Notes under the pieces: generated by a model
Database searches by the model: none
The model's input: only the letters and a program-made list of their open reading frames with translations
Told to the model about the DNA's origin: nothing
Source of the DNA: JANXLS01 sp037129555
GTDB lineage: Bacteria > Planctomycetota > SZUA-567 > H5-PLA8
Direction: 5' to 3'
DNA: 7,038 nucleotides
NCBI GenBank assembly: GCA_037129555.1
Contig: JBAXUS010000271.1
Span: 1 to 7,038, forward strand
In this document: one piece after another, positions 6,501 through 7,038 of the stretch
Layout of the letters: the number at the start of each line of letters is the position of its first letter
Numbering within the stretch: position 1 is the first letter of the stretch
Position numbers and translations under genes: made by a program

Positions 6501-7000
6501 AGAAGGGCAAGGCTTTCGTCGGAGTCCACGGAGCCGCCGACACGCTGCACGACTTCAAGCCGTACAGCGACATGCTCGGGTGCGAATACGAAGGCCAGGC
6601 ATACAACGAACCGGTGACGCTGCGCATCAAAGACCGCAAGCATCCGGCCAGCGCAACGTTCTTAACGAAGTTCGAATTGAATGATGAAATCTATCAATTT
6701 AAAAAGTTGAATCACGACAACGTCCATACCGTCATCGCACTCGACGCGTCCAACAGCGACCGCCCCAAAGTTGCTGCTAAACCGGGTGAAGAACCGAAAG
6801 GCTTCTTTGAACGCGGCTGCCGCGAAGACAAGAATTATGCCGTCGCGTGGTCGAAGGAATTCGAAAAAGGCCGCGTCTTCTACACCGCACTCGGACAAGC
6901 CAATGAGACATGGCAGAACGACAAATTCCAGCAGCACCTCTATGGCGGGATCAAATGGGCGCTCGGACTCGTCGAAGACGACGGGTCGTCCAAGAAATAA
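3533..7000 (+). CDS. Large secreted multidomain heme protein: PVC-type beta-propeller, HEAT, cytochrome c, discoidin-like and ThuA domains
   Basis: This 1155-residue protein matches the planctomycete/verrucomicrobial 'membrane-bound dehydrogenase' (Piru_Ver) type. A signal peptide occupies about 1-22 (LLSLFVFALSLLAGFVVAG). A beta-propeller of the type often compared with soluble sugar dehydrogenases spans about 45-420 and has Asp/Gly loops TKGDGVFDK and TKGDGVSDK. HEAT-like helices cover about 435-575. A cytochrome c domain at about 600-705 has the heme site CYSCH (Cys613, Cys616, His617) and a possible axial Met681 or Met684 in AQMVPM. A discoidin/F5-8C-like domain covers about 748-876 (NAVDGDPDSRWDT, TSSDGKTW, LRITQTG). 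A ThuA domain covers about 892-1146 (YDGVIFLNTSGEL, VGVHGAADT, GRVFYTALG). Probable role: oxidation of a sugar or polysaccharide outside the cytoplasm, with electrons leaving through the heme; the discoidin-like part may bind glycan. That role is inferred and no substrate is known. The gene is intact and appears monocistronic. Confidence 0.88.
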   Translation: MNRLLSLFVFALSLLAGFVVAGEKAADKQAEEFPPKPQVPYLSAADELKSFVLPEGYRMELVLDESSIKEPVVCVFDGNGRMYVCEMRTYMQDIDGSKEHDPVGRVSRHETTKGDGVFDKHLVYADKMVLPRMVLPLDDRVLINETNTNDIFIYKDTKGDGVSDKKDLWYAGGPRGGNLEHQQSGLVWCMDNWMYQTYNAYRLRFTGTGKDPLKESTGGNGGQWGCNQDSFGKMWFSNAGGEKGFVSIQVPILYGGIDLPEQQPTDFLDVWPLVGLGDVQGGHGRHRATDYTLNHMTASCGHEIVRGDRMPQDLQGDALICEPVGRLIRRAKVENREGMTTIKNIYDKKEWIASNDPNFRPVNIANGPDGCLYIVDMYRGIIQEGNWVKEGSYLRKVVKQYGLDKNAGRGRIWRLVHKDFQPGPQPRMLDETPAQWVKHLEHPNGWWRDTAQKLIVVRGDKSVVPALVEMAKTNKNQLARIHAMWTLEGLDALEKDFVLGLLKDEDPKVRVAAIRVSESLYNKGDKTMADAVKPLVKDPNADVVVQVLCTGRYQKWLDFPKVATQILAETKFEGVKKIGIKMTQAGTTFDTKRFTKAEIAHLNRGAAIFQELCYSCHGFDGKGMSKDAAPVGLVLSGKATGTTIAPPLAGSLTVQDRDSMLRVLMCGLSGPVAGKTYDAQMVPMNTNDDEWIADVASYVRNSFGNHGAMVSWADAARIRSETQNRVDDKGAPKAWTGEELAKLMPKSINNRDGWKLTASHGAATIKNAVDGDPDSRWDTKTAQVPGMWFQIEFKEATEIASIMLAYSHSPNDFPRGYKVDTSSDGKTWSKPIAEGKGTPSVTEITFNPVKTKFLRITQTGAQPGTFWSIHELTVFPPNAPKEVAQDNTGKKKLLAISVALGNRAASIPTSERILSDIAAKTGTFVVDFIKQPGARPTDKAQEEKWLEKIKAEFAKKLSPEGLKNYDGVIFLNTSGELPIPDKPAFIEWLKKGKAFVGVHGAADTLHDFKPYSDMLGCEYEGQAYNEPVTLRIKDRKHPASATFLTKFELNDEIYQFKKLNHDNVHTVIALDASNSDRPKVAAKPGEEPKGFFERGCREDKNYAVAWSKEFEKGRVFYTALGQANETWQNDKFQQHLYGGIKWALGLVEDDGSSKK

Positions 7001-7038
7001 ATGTTTCACGCAGAGACGCAGAGAAGGAAGAAGAGAAG
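7001..7038 (+). repeat. Dispersed-repeat-type sequence CACGCAGAGACGCAGAG, possibly the start of another gene
   Basis: Immediately after the TAA of the heme-protein gene comes ATGTTTCACGCAGAGACGCA, then a purine-rich run to the window end. CACGCAGAGACGCAGAG-type strings are, from memory, common dispersed sequences in planctomycetes and several other phyla. Read from ATG 7001 the sequence is open (MFHAETQRRKKR) to the edge. Such peptides sometimes occur at the ends of small accessory proteins such as the GxxExxY family, so a gene could begin here, but 12 codons are too few to call one. No binding site is specific to this ATG. Confidence 0.45.

Overview
The window most likely comes from a planctomycete or a close PVC-group relative. 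The main evidence is the 1155-residue secreted protein at 3533-7000. Its domain order (Pirellula/Verrucomicrobium-type beta-propeller, HEAT-like helices, CxxCH cytochrome c, discoidin-like domain, ThuA domain) is, to my knowledge, typical of Planctomycetota and Verrucomicrobiota. Moderate-to-high GC genes separated by AT-richer, repeat-bearing gaps fit this. No rRNA, tRNA or taxon-specific marker is present, so no genus can be named. All supported genes lie on the + strand.

Layout. Positions 1-183 hold the 3' end of an open frame that enters from outside the window. Its first part is a GGCTTGT heptamer array read as a GLWLVAC heptad peptide. The remainder is a helical, charged tail that weakly resembles the last helix of four-helix-bundle (S23/23S rRNA intervening-sequence) proteins. 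Positions 184-711 look non-coding and carry three copies of a degenerate repeat, a palindromic hairpin and weak promoter-like sites. Positions 712-1590 encode a small secreted trypsin-like serine protease with a complete His/Asp/Ser triad and no PDZ domain. Positions 1743-3332 encode a full-length D-3-phosphoglycerate dehydrogenase (serA), with its own promoter candidate, a good ribosome binding site and a strong intrinsic terminator. Positions 3533-7000 encode the large multidomain heme protein. From 7001 a sequence of dispersed-repeat type (CACGCAGAGACGCAGAG) begins and runs off the window.

How the genes relate. They appear to be separate transcription units. A strong terminator splits serA from the large heme protein, and a weaker hairpin follows the protease. 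SerA makes serine in the cytoplasm, while the protease and the heme protein are predicted to be exported. I see no shared pathway.

No clear new multi-gene system is visible. The points most worth following up are the frame-sensitive heptamer array inside a coding frame, the degenerate repeat cluster before the protease, the cysteines next to two catalytic residues of the protease, and the five-part domain fusion of the heme protein.
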